From positions 1-64,000 of the forward strand of contig JBJMGV010000113.1 in the NCBI GenBank assembly GCA_045807725.1: a stretch of DNA of 64,000 bases. Reading direction: 5' to 3'. A program made the translations under genes and the position numbers. This document shows, piece by piece, positions 41,782 to 52,055 of the stretch (positions within the stretch are counted from its first letter, which is position 1; each line of letters opens with the position of its first letter). The notes beneath the pieces are model-generated. The model worked only from the letters and a program-made list of their open reading frames with translations, ran no database searches and was not told the DNA's origin. The DNA is from DATENM01 sp045807725 (GTDB lineage: Bacteria; Acidobacteriota; Blastocatellia; UBA7656).

Positions 41782-42180
41782 ATGTCGAGAAACAAGAAAG
41801 CCAAGAAGTACACGATCAGCGTGGTGGCCGAGCAATACGGCGTTCACCCGCAGACGCTGCGTATGTACGAACGCGAAGGGCTGATCAAGCCGTCGCGTTC
41901 AGAGAAAGGCACGCGCTACTACACCGAAGAAGACATCGAGCATTTGGAACTGATCTTGAACCTGACGCGCGACCTCGGCGTCAATCTCGCCGGCGTTGAG
42001 ATCATTCTGAACATGCGCGAAAAGATGCGGCAGATGCAGCGCGAGTTCGAGAGCTTCTTGCAGTACATTCACGACAACATCGGCCAGGAAGTCTTCCGCG
42101 TTGATGAGCACTCAAAGAGCGCGCTGGTTCCGCGCCGCCGCATCGAGCTGGTCGTCAAAGGCGGCAAGCGCCTCGATTAA
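41782..42180 (+). CDS. hspR: MerR-family heat-shock repressor HspR
   Basis: The 132-residue protein has an N-terminal MerR-type winged helix (ISVVAEQYGVHPQTLRMYER, EGLIKPSRSEKGTRYYTEED) and the HspR-typical VNLAGVEIILNMREKMRQMQ coiled coil; the N-terminal VHPQTLRMYEREGLIKPSR is characteristic of HspR rather than of metal sensors. It represses dnaK operons through HAIR sites with DnaK as corepressor in actinobacteria. Being encoded here behind dnaK with a candidate HAIR site upstream supports the same loop. The C-terminal tail (PRRRIELVVKGGKRLD) is basic. Confidence 0.93.
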   Translation: MSRNKKAKKYTISVVAEQYGVHPQTLRMYEREGLIKPSRSEKGTRYYTEEDIEHLELILNLTRDLGVNLAGVEIILNMREKMRQMQREFESFLQYIHDNIGQEVFRVDEHSKSALVPRRRIELVVKGGKRLD

Positions 42181-42700
42181 GAGGCTAGTGTCTGGGAGGA
42201 AGGGCGTTGATCCTTCAACTCCGTTAGCAGCGCAATGTCTATAGTCATCAGTCGGTTTGAACATCAAGCTCCGTAGGGGCGCACGTCTCTTTCAGCAACG
42301 ATAACTATAGAGCGGTGTCTGAAAAGCCCTGAAGGGGCGCGATTCAATAGCCCAGCCCAACGGGCTGGGTACACACAGCGTCAATTCCGCAAGCCCTGAA
42401 AGGGCGCACTAGGTGATCGGTTATGGCGCCCTTTCAGGGCTTAGCGGTTAGCCGCGCCGCTCACCCAGGGCGATGCCCTGGGCTGTCGAATCGCGTCCCT
42501 TCAGGGCTTTTCAGACACGCTCTATAAACAGGTCGCCCCGACCGGGCTTTTTGATTTCTGGTCTGTACGCCTTGATCCATCATTCTCTTGCTTTCCCGCC
42601 AATTTTCGCTATTCTTCCTTCCGTTGTATTGCTTTCATTTCCCCAATCCAGGTTGATTCGGTTCAGGATTAATCCAGGCGATTAGCGGAGGCGCGGGCGT
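42181..42700. repeat. REP fragments and surrounding gap before the TonB receptor
   Basis: This 520-bp gap holds two degenerate REP units near 42217-42290 (ACTCCGTTAGCAGCGC; AGCTCCGTAGGGGCGC), then the MITE-like element, then CGCCCCGACCGGGC, another short palindrome with a T-run (42531-42551) that may act as a terminator, and finally a T/C-rich stretch leading to the receptor's start. Confidence 0.65.
42306..42526. mobile_element. MITE-like element, copy 2 (221 bp)
   Basis: It is bounded by TATAGAGCGGTGTCTGAAAA and TTTTCAGACACGCTCTATA, giving terminal inverted repeats of ~35 bp (one inserted base in the left arm). Internal palindromes are AGCCCAACGGGCTGGG, AGCCCTGAAAGGGCG with its complement across GATCGGTTAT, and CCCAGGGCGATGCCCTGGG. 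No ORF. Confidence 0.8.
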
Positions 42701-45700
42701 ATGAGAAAGTCTCTCACCCTTCAAGCGGCAATCTGTGCCGCGACGGTCTTCATTCTCTTATTCAACATCACGGCTCGCGCGGACGATCTCGATAACATCA
42801 CCTTTCATGGCGCCGTGCGCGACAGCGCCGGCGCGGCTATCGTCGGGGCGCGCGTTCAGGTTATGCAAACCGCCACCGGCGTCGAGCGCGCCGTCGTCAC
42901 TGACAATGAAGGGCGCTATCGTGTCATCGTCAATGCGCCCGGCGGCTACACGATTAAAGTCATTGCCGACGGCTTCCGCGAGACTGAAAGCCGTGAGGTT
43001 GCCGTGACCAGCGGGCGCGTTGTGGCAATGGACTTCGCGCTGCAACCGTCGGGCGTCACCGAGCAGGTCACGGTCACAGCGGCCAACGCGCCGCTGGTTG
43101 ACACGACGCGCACCGTTACCGGCGACACGATTACGATGCGCGAGCTTGATGAATTGCCTATCGTCAACCGCGACCCGCTGCAACTGGTCTTCCTGCTCGG
43201 CGGCGTTGCCGAAGCGCCGCTCTCGACCGCAGACCTTGCCGACGAAGGGCGCGGCGTCTTTGTGCGCAACTCGCCCGAAGAAGCGGGTGTCTTTTCGCTC
43301 ACCGGCTCGCCGGCCACTTCCAACAACCTGACCATTGACGGGCTAGATAATAACGACGACCGCGCCGCCCGCGAACGCATCACGCTCAACCCCGAAGCGA
43401 TTGCCGAAGTGCAGATCATCACCAACCAGTACGCCGCCGAGTATGGCCGCGCCTCGGGCGGACGCATCAACCTGCGAACGCGCGGCGGCGCGAATCAATT
43501 TCGTGGCGAAGGTTACTTTTATTTTGGCGACGAATCGCTGAACGCGAACACCTACTTTCGCAACGCGCGCGGCCTGGGCCGTGTCCCGCAGCAGCAGCGC
43601 CGCGAAGGGGCGACCGTTTCAGGGCCGATTCTGCCGCACAAGCATTTCTTCTTCGCCAACTATGAACGATTGGATGTGACCGACTTCGCCGAGATCAACG
43701 CCACTGTGCCGGTCGCTACGAATCCGCTCTTTCCGCTGCCGCCGCCGAATCAGCCGGTCAGCGCCGGCAGCCTCGTCGGCTTGTTCGCGGATGATATCTC
43801 GACGCCCGAAACGCGCAATGTCATCAATGCGCGTGGCGATTTCAACTTTGCCGCTTCGCACAACGCTTCGGTGCGTTTCGACGCGCAGCGCGGCGCGAAC
43901 AAGCGCGGCTTTCCCGGCGGCTCGCGCCTGCTCGACACGATCCTGATCGAAGGGCGCGACAGTGAGTCGATCAGCCTCACCGACAACTATATTTTCTCAA
44001 GCCACCTCGTCAATCAGGCCCGCGCGCAATATTCGCAGTTGTTGCCGCGCAACCGCGCCAGCGCCGATTCGATCAGCCTCATCATCCGCCAGCCCGAGCG
44101 CGTCACCGCCGGCGCGTACACCGGCACGGACGGCTCGCCGGCCTTCGCCAGAGAAGAACGCCGCTTTCAGATTCAGGACAACTTGTCGCTCATCTTCGGC
44201 AATCATGTGGTCAAGGCCGGCGTTGACGCGCAACTGGTGCGCTCGTCGTTCACCGACCTGTTTGCCACCGGCGGCGAGTTCACCTTCGCAAGCGTTCAGG
44301 ATTTTCTGGCTAATAGTCCAGAGCAATTCGTCCAGCGTTTCGACACCGAAAGCGAAGCGACGAACAATGTGATGGGCCTGTTCGCGCAGGATGAATGGCA
44401 CCTGCGCCCGAACCTGACGCTATCGTTCGGGCTGCGCTGGGACAATGAATCCATCTTGAAAGATCAGGATAATTTCAGCCCGCGCGTGGCGGTGGCGTGG
44501 GACCCGTTCGGCGGTAAGCTGTTTCGCAAATTCAAGAAGTTTGCCGAACCCGGCAAGACGGTTGTGCGCGCCGGCTTCGGCTTATTTTATAACCGCGCTT
44601 TGCTGCGGACGATTGATGACTTCTCGCTCGGACGTTCGACGCTGACAGTTGATTCAGACATTACGCCGGCCATTCTCGATTCTGTAAAGTTTCCTACATC
44701 CATCTCTGACCGCGCGCTGGTTGACCGTTTCGGCATTCGTGAATCGAGCTTCCTGCGGCGCATCAGTCCTGATCTGGAGATTCCCTACACGCTGCAAACC
44801 GGCCTCGGCATTGAGCGGCAGATCACAAAGAACATGGTCGTCACCGCCGATTATATCTTCACGCGCGGGGCGCATCTGTGGCGCGAGACCAATATCAACG
44901 CGCCGCGCCTGCCGGCTGGCTCTGCCAGCTTCACCGATTACCTGTTGAGCCGTGATTTCGATAACCGCCCGAACACAGCGGGCAGGCGGCCCGTCAGCGG
45001 CGCGACTGCCGACGTAGTTCGCTTCGATCTCGGCGCGAGTACCTCCACGACATCGGGTGCGATTCAAACAGTCAATGGCGTACGCATTCTGACGCTCGGC
45101 CTCAACACGCCGGGATCGGCCAACATCACCGCCGCGCTCAACGCGGTTCGCTTCCTGCGCCCGGACGCGACGCTCACGCAAGTTGAGATGTTGGAATCGA
45201 CTGGCAATTCGTTTTATCACGGCGGCATCTTTTCGCTGCGTTACCGGGCAGCCCGGCGCGTGCAGCTACGCGGCGTCTACACGCTGTCGAAGCTGATTGA
45301 CGAAGGCACGACCAATACCGCTTCGCCGCAAGACCTGTTCGACCGCCGCGCCGAGCGCGCCCTGTCTTTGCAAGACCAGCGCCATCGATTCACCTTCAGC
45401 GGCATCTTCCAGATTCCGCGCATCGAGCTGGACCTCGCGCCGATTATTTCATTCGGCTCATCGCGCCCGTTCAACATCGGCTCCGGCTCGGATCGTAATC
45501 TGAATGACATTGATAACGACCGCCCCAACTTCATCGCGCCGATTGGCCCTATCGAGTGGCGTCGCCCAGGCAGCGCTACCGCCGACGATATAAAAGCGCG
45601 GCTGCAACTCGCGCCCATCGGTTCGGACGGCAACCTGCCGCGCAACTTCGGTCGCGGGCCTGGCACCGAGTCCATCAGCCTGCGCGCCTCGCGCACGATT

Positions 45701-45874
45701 CGCATCAACGAGCACCTTCGCTTGCGGCCTGCGATTGATGTCTTCAATCTCTTCAACAACACGAACTTCAACTTCGGCGCAGAGTTCATTGATCGGAACG
45801 ACGCCGACTTCCTGTTGCCGCGCCGCACACAACGGCCCCGCACGATTCAGTTGAGTCTCAAGGCTTGGTTCTGA
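42701..45874 (+). CDS. TonB-dependent receptor, Oar-like, with N-terminal CarboxypepD_reg domain
   Basis: The 1057 residues begin with a signal peptide (LQAAICAATVFILLFNITAR), then a carboxypeptidase regulatory-like domain (FHGAVRDSAGAAIVGARVQV), a plug (ITMRELDELPIVNRDPLQLV; NNLTIDGLDNNDDRA; EYGRASGGRINLRTRGG) and a ~750-residue beta-barrel ending in aromatic F (QLSLKAWF), as expected of an outer-membrane protein. Oar-type receptors are abundant in Acidobacteria; the ligand is unknown. GGAGGCG precedes the start at longer spacing. The presumed TonB partner begins at 63375. Confidence 0.93.
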   Translation: MRKSLTLQAAICAATVFILLFNITARADDLDNITFHGAVRDSAGAAIVGARVQVMQTATGVERAVVTDNEGRYRVIVNAPGGYTIKVIADGFRETESREVAVTSGRVVAMDFALQPSGVTEQVTVTAANAPLVDTTRTVTGDTITMRELDELPIVNRDPLQLVFLLGGVAEAPLSTADLADEGRGVFVRNSPEEAGVFSLTGSPATSNNLTIDGLDNNDDRAARERITLNPEAIAEVQIITNQYAAEYGRASGGRINLRTRGGANQFRGEGYFYFGDESLNANTYFRNARGLGRVPQQQRREGATVSGPILPHKHFFFANYERLDVTDFAEINATVPVATNPLFPLPPPNQPVSAGSLVGLFADDISTPETRNVINARGDFNFAASHNASVRFDAQRGANKRGFPGGSRLLDTILIEGRDSESISLTDNYIFSSHLVNQARAQYSQLLPRNRASADSISLIIRQPERVTAGAYTGTDGSPAFAREERRFQIQDNLSLIFGNHVVKAGVDAQLVRSSFTDLFATGGEFTFASVQDFLANSPEQFVQRFDTESEATNNVMGLFAQDEWHLRPNLTLSFGLRWDNESILKDQDNFSPRVAVAWDPFGGKLFRKFKKFAEPGKTVVRAGFGLFYNRALLRTIDDFSLGRSTLTVDSDITPAILDSVKFPTSISDRALVDRFGIRESSFLRRISPDLEIPYTLQTGLGIERQITKNMVVTADYIFTRGAHLWRETNINAPRLPAGSASFTDYLLSRDFDNRPNTAGRRPVSGATADVVRFDLGASTSTTSGAIQTVNGVRILTLGLNTPGSANITAALNAVRFLRPDATLTQVEMLESTGNSFYHGGIFSLRYRAARRVQLRGVYTLSKLIDEGTTNTASPQDLFDRRAERALSLQDQRHRFTFSGIFQIPRIELDLAPIISFGSSRPFNIGSGSDRNLNDIDNDRPNFIAPIGPIEWRRPGSATADDIKARLQLAPIGSDGNLPRNFGRGPGTESISLRASRTIRINEHLRLRPAIDVFNLFNNTNFNFGAEFIDRNDADFLLPRRTQRPRTIQLSLKAWF

Positions 45875-46643
45875 AGGAAGCAGGAGGCAGGAGGCCGTGA
45901 CCAGTGGCCAGTGGCCAGTGGCCAGTTGAAAGTTGAAAGTTGAAAGTTGTGAGTTGACAGTTGATAGTTCCCCAAGCCCCGTTAGGAGCGCGATGTTTAT
46001 AGTTGCGCGGGCGGTTTAATCTTCAAGCTCCGTTAGGAGCGCGATGCTTATAGCCAACGATGCCATAGATCAAACAAGCTCCGTTAGGAGCGCGATGTTT
46101 ATAGCTCACGATGCCACAGATGATGCAAGCTCCGTTAGGAGCGCAATGTTTATAGAAATGGCTGAAGGATGTGACGAAGCCCCGTAGGGGCGCAATGTTG
46201 ACATCACGCTCCTGACGGAGCTTGAAGATTCAATCAACTGTGTAACTATAAACATTACGCTCCTAACGGAGCTTGTTTGATCTATGGCATCGTTGACTAT
46301 AGAGCGTGTCTGAAAAGCCCTGAAAGGGCGCGATTCAATAGCCCAGCCCAACGGGCTGGGTACACCCAGCGACCATTCCGCAAGCCCTGAAAGGGCGTAA
46401 TAGGTGATCGGTTATTGCGCCCTTTCAGGGCTTGGCGGTTTGCACGGCCTCTCTCCCAGGGCGATGCCCTGGGCTGTCGAATCGCGCCCCTTCAGGGCTT
46501 TTCAGACACGCTCTATAAACATTGCGCTCCTAACGGAGCTTGTTTGATCTATTGCATCGTTGGCTATAAACATCGCGCTCCTAACGGAGCTTAGACCTAT
46601 GCGACCGGCTGCCTCCTGCCCCCTGCCCCCTGCCTCCTGCTTC
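45875..46643. repeat. Composite gap: heptamer arms, head-to-head REP array, MITE inside
   Basis: This 769-bp gap runs from stop to stop of convergent genes. Left: GCAGGAG/CAGTGGC/TTGAAAG heptamers to about 45970. Next: four forward REP units (AGCTCCGTTAGGAGCGCGATG-type) at 45974-46155, a changed centre (AGCCCCGTAGGGGCGC / ACGCTCCTGACGGAGCTT), and reverse REP units from 46240. The MITE interrupts the array, which resumes at 46518-46594. Heptamer complements GCCTCCT/GCCCCCT end at the rhomboid stop codon. No gene. Confidence 0.85.
46298..46517. mobile_element. MITE-like element, copy 3 (220 bp) inserted in a REP unit
   Basis: TATA-GAGCGTGTCTGAAAAG at the left and CTTTTCAGACACGCTC-TATA at the right. 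The inverted repeats match over about 35 bp with one mismatch. The sequence left of it (GTTGAC-TATA) and right of it (TATA-AACATTGCG) joins into the usual REP linker if one TATA is removed, showing insertion into TATA or TA. Confidence 0.85.
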
Positions 46644-48266
46644 CTAAGTCCAGACGGGTTTCTTCGGCTGGTTGCGCTTCTTGAAGTTCGGGTGGTTCTC
46701 AAGAATGCGGCGGCATTTCTCAAGGCCGGCGACGATCTTCGAGGCGAGCGCCTGCGGTGGCGCAAGCTTCTCGGCGCGCTCAAACATTCGGAGCGCGCGT
46801 TCAGGATCGAGCACCGTGAGCGCGCATTCCGCGCCCTGCACCAGCGCCCGCACTGTGTTGGCATCGTCGGGCCAGGCGTTGGCCAGGCGCTCGTATTCGA
46901 CCGCCGCCTCGCGGTTCATCTGCGCTTCGCGCAGGTAATCGCAGATCGTTATCCATTCGCGCGTCGGGATGCGCGGGCGAACGTCGTTATCGGGGAAGAC
47001 CGACAGCAGGTTGTCGTAAGCCAGTAGCGCCGCCTCCTTGTCGTTGCGTTGCAGGTGGTAGCGGATCAAGCGCCCATACATCGCGTTGAGTTGATCGTAA
47101 TTCTGCTGTCGCTCGTAGACGTGAATCAGCGCCAGGATGGCTTCGAGGTTGTCGTGATCTTTCATCAGGTGCGAGCGCAGCTTGCGCTCGGCCATATCGA
47201 GCTTGCCCTGATCCATCATCTCAAGACCCTCTTGCACAGCCTGCGGCGCGGCGAACGATACCTTGGCTTCGATCTTCGGGTTGATGTGCGTCTCTTCGTA
47301 CTTTGTAGCCTTCATTACGCCGGCGAAGGCCGCCCCATAAATGAAGCCGGCGATGTGCGCCGAAAAAGCCGTGCCCCCGCCGTTGCTCTTGCGGTTGAAG
47401 TACCAGAGGATGAGATTCTCGATGAAGTAGGAGATCAAGAAAAGATAGCTCGGCAGCATCACGACGAGCCGCTTCCTCGACAGCAGGAAGCCGAGGAAGT
47501 TGCCCGGCCAGAACAGCAGCTTGATCTTGGTGCGCGGCAGCCGGATCAGAAAGGCTCCCATCGTCGCCGAGATCGCTCCCGACGCGCCGATCAGCGGTAC
47601 GGTTGAAGGCGAAACGATGAATGGAATGCACGCCGCCACCGCGCCGACGAGATAGAAGCTCAGAAAGACGCCGCGCCCCCAGAAGTCTTCGAGCACGAAA
47701 GCGATGGCGAAGAAGAAGATCATATTGCCGAACAGGTGCTCGTAGCCGCCGTGCAGGAAGGCGCAGGTGATCAGTTGATAGAACTTCCATTCGCCGTTCG
47801 GGGCGAAGCCATAGCGGTAGTTGACGGTTCCCTTTCTCGCATCGACGAAGGCCATCAGTTTCTTGTTGAACTCTTCGCGTAACTGCGCGGCTTCAGCCGT
47901 GCGCAGCCAAGCTTCATACTCGCTCGCCGTGTCCGGGTGGCGCTTCATCTGGTCTTTAATCATCTCGGCCTCATCTTTACTCATCAGGCCGTACTGAACC
48001 AGCTTGTTGCGCACGTCGTCGTCAGCCGCCAGCGCTTCGTTGCGGTCGAGGAATTGCGACAACTCGCCATAACTCTTCACGACATCTTTCATATTGCTGG
48101 CCTGCGCCGGCAACGACGCGAAATAGATGAGCACGCAAAGCCCCATAATGGTGAACGTCACCCAGGGCAGGCGGCGCACGGTCGAATTCTCGTTGCCGAT
48201 GGGAATGAAGCTGCCGATCACGGCGAGAAAGATGATGATGCAGATGAAGATGAACAGTTCGAGCAT
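46644..48266 (-). CDS. Rhomboid intramembrane serine protease with C-terminal TPR-like repeats
   Basis: GAGG lies 7 bp before the ATG. After an N-terminal membrane helix and a cytoplasmic stretch, the rhomboid core shows LITCAFLHGGYEHLFGNMIF, the nucleophile Ser in PLIGASGAISATMGAF and the catalytic His in FSAHIAGFIYGAAFAG. The last ~200 residues (from about residue 340) are helical repeats of TPR type (KLRSHLMKDHDNLEAILALI; AALLAYDNLLSVFPDN). It cleaves membrane proteins; targets not known. The TPR tail may recruit substrates. Confidence 0.92.
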   Translation of the reverse strand: MLELFIFICIIIFLAVIGSFIPIGNENSTVRRLPWVTFTIMGLCVLIYFASLPAQASNMKDVVKSYGELSQFLDRNEALAADDDVRNKLVQYGLMSKDEAEMIKDQMKRHPDTASEYEAWLRTAEAAQLREEFNKKLMAFVDARKGTVNYRYGFAPNGEWKFYQLITCAFLHGGYEHLFGNMIFFFAIAFVLEDFWGRGVFLSFYLVGAVAACIPFIVSPSTVPLIGASGAISATMGAFLIRLPRTKIKLLFWPGNFLGFLLSRKRLVVMLPSYLFLISYFIENLILWYFNRKSNGGGTAFSAHIAGFIYGAAFAGVMKATKYEETHINPKIEAKVSFAAPQAVQEGLEMMDQGKLDMAERKLRSHLMKDHDNLEAILALIHVYERQQNYDQLNAMYGRLIRYHLQRNDKEAALLAYDNLLSVFPDNDVRPRIPTREWITICDYLREAQMNREAAVEYERLANAWPDDANTVRALVQGAECALTVLDPERALRMFERAEKLAPPQALASKIVAGLEKCRRILENHPNFKKRNQPKKPVWT

Positions 48267-48458
48267 GGCGAGACCTCACAGGTCGAGAGGCAAACTTCTG
48301 GAGGGGCAGCGAACGCGCTGGCGTGCGTGGCGTGCCAGCGGACTGCGGCGATGATAGCAAAGCGCCCCAGTCGCTTCAATACTATTGTTCGCGCGGTGTG
48401 ATGCGGGCGAGACGGAGAGCAAAAGGCGGATAAATGCAGGCTGGACGGCGACCGGCGA

Positions 48459-49700
48459 TCACATCTGGTTGTTGCTGACAGCGGCGGGTTCTTCGGTAGC
48501 CTCGACCTTCGGCGCGCCGGCGGCAGGGACGCGCAGCGCGTGTTTGCCGGGCGGCGTCGAGCCGCGCTGAAGCTCAGGGTTCAAATCCAGCAATGCGCCA
48601 TACGAAATGTTCAGCTTCTTAGCCAGCGGGCGCAGGTCGGTCTGCTTGGCGACCCAGCGCGTCTCGTAGCGGTAAGGGTAGGCCGGCGGCAACTCGAAGC
48701 CATACTTCTTCGGCGTCTTGGCAATTGTCACAACGGCCAGAATGGCCGGCACGTAATTGCGCGTCTCCTGCGCGAGAAAGCCGCTGCGATGCAAACGCCA
48801 GAAATCGCGCGTGCCGGCGCGCGTAATCGCCGAGTCTACATTGCCCTCGCCGGTGTTGTAAGCCGCCAGCGCCAGCGCCCAGTCGTTGTGATAACGCGTT
48901 GCCAGGAACTTCAGATAGCGAGCCGCCGCGCGCGTTGACTTTTCAGGGTTGGCGCGCTCGTCTACCCAGTAATTCTGCTGAAGGCCAAAGCGCGAGCCGG
49001 TCGCGGGGATGAATTGCCAGATGCCTTTCGCCGCCGCCGACGATAGCGAGTAAGGATTCCAGCCCGACTCGACCTGCGCCAGCCAGATCAAATCGGTCGG
49101 CACACCTTCTTCCTTGAAGATGCGCTCGGCCATCGCGCGATAGCGCACAGAACGCGCAAGGCCCGCTTCCATCGTCGCGCGCCCGCGCCCGCGCGTGAAA
49201 TAGCTGATGAATTGTTTTATGGGATAGGCCGCGTCGAAGCTGAAGTTGAAGCGCGCGTTGATCTCCTGATCGTCGGCGGCGACCTCTTCAAGATCGGCCT
49301 CCGACAGCGAGGCCAGCTTATCGAGCGGCGATGGCTCGTAACGCTGCTCGCTGAAGCCGCCGTCTTTCGCTTCCATCGAGATGATCTGGTAGCGATTGAT
49401 TTTTTCGATCAACTCGCGGTAGTAAGCGCGAAGCTCATCGTCGGTGGCGATATTGATGGTGGCCGTGAGAATCGAATCGACGGCCTCGTCGAACTCGCGG
49501 CGGGCCATATCGAACTGCTTGCTTTTGTACGCCTCTTCGCCGCGCTGAAAGTGACGTTCAGCCGCCGCCTTGGTGTCGCGCACGAGTTCCTGTTTGACTT
49601 CCTGCGCGCGGTCGGACGCAAAAGCGGCGTGCGCCAGCGGCGAGCCGCTCGCCAGTATGGCGGAAAGGGCGATCAAACTGAGGATGCGCTTTGTCGTCAT
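48459..49700 (-). CDS. Membrane-bound lytic murein transglycosylase D-like protein
   Basis: The ATG at 49700 is preferred to the GTG and TTG just upstream. A signal peptide (ILSLIALSAILASGSPLAHA) precedes a helical N-terminal part and the SLT catalytic domain (Glu in IWLAQVESGWNPYSLSSA; GIWQFIPATGSRFGLQQNYW; LALAAYNTGEGNVDSAI), ending with a LysM-like stretch (LRPLAKKLNISYGALLDLNP). This order is that of MltD. It cuts glycan strands in the periplasm. Confidence 0.92.
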   Translation of the reverse strand: MTTKRILSLIALSAILASGSPLAHAAFASDRAQEVKQELVRDTKAAAERHFQRGEEAYKSKQFDMARREFDEAVDSILTATINIATDDELRAYYRELIEKINRYQIISMEAKDGGFSEQRYEPSPLDKLASLSEADLEEVAADDQEINARFNFSFDAAYPIKQFISYFTRGRGRATMEAGLARSVRYRAMAERIFKEEGVPTDLIWLAQVESGWNPYSLSSAAAKGIWQFIPATGSRFGLQQNYWVDERANPEKSTRAAARYLKFLATRYHNDWALALAAYNTGEGNVDSAITRAGTRDFWRLHRSGFLAQETRNYVPAILAVVTIAKTPKKYGFELPPAYPYRYETRWVAKQTDLRPLAKKLNISYGALLDLNPELQRGSTPPGKHALRVPAAGAPKVEATEEPAAVSNNQM

Positions 49701-49809
49701 CAACACATTCCCAAACGCGCGGGGCCGCGTCCCGGTTCGATTATTGATTATACCCGAACCCGCCGTTTGAGGGGACAGTTAGCGATCAAGCACAAGGGAA
49801 TCGCAAGAA

Positions 49810-49914
49810 TAGGATACAGGATTCAGGATTCAGTTAGTGAGTCAATGGAAAGACTATCGCTGAATCCTATCGCTTGCGGTTGGCGCAGCCGCCCTGAATC
49901 CTGAATCCTGTATC

Positions 49915-49917
<3 letters not shown>
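49810..49917. repeat. Heptamer inverted repeat providing a stop codon
   Basis: Arms 49810-49833 and 49894-49917 pair perfectly over 24 bp and are made of ATTCAGG heptamers (GGATACAGGATTCAGGATTC). The right arm includes the TAG stop of the MacB-like permease gene. Confidence 0.92.
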
Positions 49918-51134
<1,217 letters not shown>

Positions 51135-51138
<4 letters not shown>

Positions 51139-51944
51139 TCGTCGTCGTCCTCCTCGTCGTCTTCCATCGGCGGCAGGCTTTCAAGTTCTTCACGCGCCGA
51201 GCGCTGTTCTTCAATTCGTTCGTCGCGCTTGATGCGCCCGTCTTTGAAGACGACAACGCGGCGCGCGTACTGCGCGATGTCCGGCTCGTGCGTGACCAGC
51301 GCGATGGTGATGCCGCGCTCTTCATTCAGTCGCTGGAAGACATCCATCACTTCAATCGAGGTGCGGCTGTCGAGGTTGCCGGTCGGCTCGTCGGCCAGGA
51401 TGATGGCCGGCTGATTGACCAGCGCCCGCGCGATGGCGACGCGCTGCTGCTGGCCGCCCGACAGTTGATTCGGCATGTTGTGCATGCGTTGACTGAGGCC
51501 GACAATCTCTAGCGCCTCGGTGGCGCGCTTGATCCGCTCGGCGGTCTTCAATCCAAGATAGAGCATCGGCAGCTCGACATTTTCAATCGCCGACGTGCGC
51601 GATAGAAGATTGAAGCCTTGAAAGACGAAACCGATCTTGCGATTGCGTATGTCGGCCAGCTCGTCTTTCGAGAGCGTCGAGACATCCTGCCCGTCAAGAA
51701 AGTAATGCCCGCGCGTCGGCTTATCGAGACAGCCGATAATGTTCATCGTCGTCGATTTGCCTGAACCCGACGCGCCCATAATGGCGACGAAATCGCCGCG
51801 CTCGATTTGCAGGTTGATGCCGCGCAGCGCGTGAATCTCGACATCACCCATCTTATAAATTTTGTGGATGTGATCGAGCTGGATCAGCGACGCGCCCACC
51901 CCGTCAACCGCGCTCTCTTTTTCAGTGATGACCCGCGTGTCCAA
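51135..51944 (-). CDS. MacB/LolD-type ABC transporter ATPase
   Basis: The start is TTG at 51944, supported by GGGAG 7 bp upstream. The 269-residue domain has Walker A GASGSGKST, Q-loop FVFQGFNLLSRTSAIENVEL, signature LSGGQQQRVAIARAL and Walker B AIILADEPTGNLDS. The C-terminus is very acidic (PPMEDDEEDDDE). It overlaps the permease by ATGA. A heptamer inverted repeat separates it from the HlyD gene. Confidence 0.93.
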
Positions 51945-51960
51945 TAGAATCTCCCAGATC

Positions 51961-52050
51961 AGAAGTCAGGAGTCAGAAGTCAGAATGAAAAATGAAGCCG
52001 GCTATTGCCTCCGCTTTATTCTGACTCCTGACTTCTGACTCCTGACTTCT
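51961..52050. repeat. Heptamer inverted repeat between adaptor and ATPase genes
   Basis: Left arm AGAAGTCAGGAGTCAGAAG (51961-51986 in full) and right arm complement from 52018 to 52050, built of AGTCAGA/AGTCAGG heptamers; the right arm has one more unit than the left. It lies within an operon, so it is transcribed between the two cistrons. Confidence 0.9.
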
Positions 52051-52055
52051 TCTTT

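Noticed and set aside
42181..42700. Possible regulatory RNA or riboswitch before the TonB receptor
   Set aside because: All visible structure is explained by REP units, the MITE and a short palindrome; no cobalamin-riboswitch-like core could be recognised.
45974..46594. Regularly spaced ~29-bp repeats with ~24-bp spacers look like a CRISPR array
   Set aside because: The spacers are themselves similar (GATGCCATAGATCAAACA-like), units occur in both orientations within one array, unit bases vary, and no cas gene is near.
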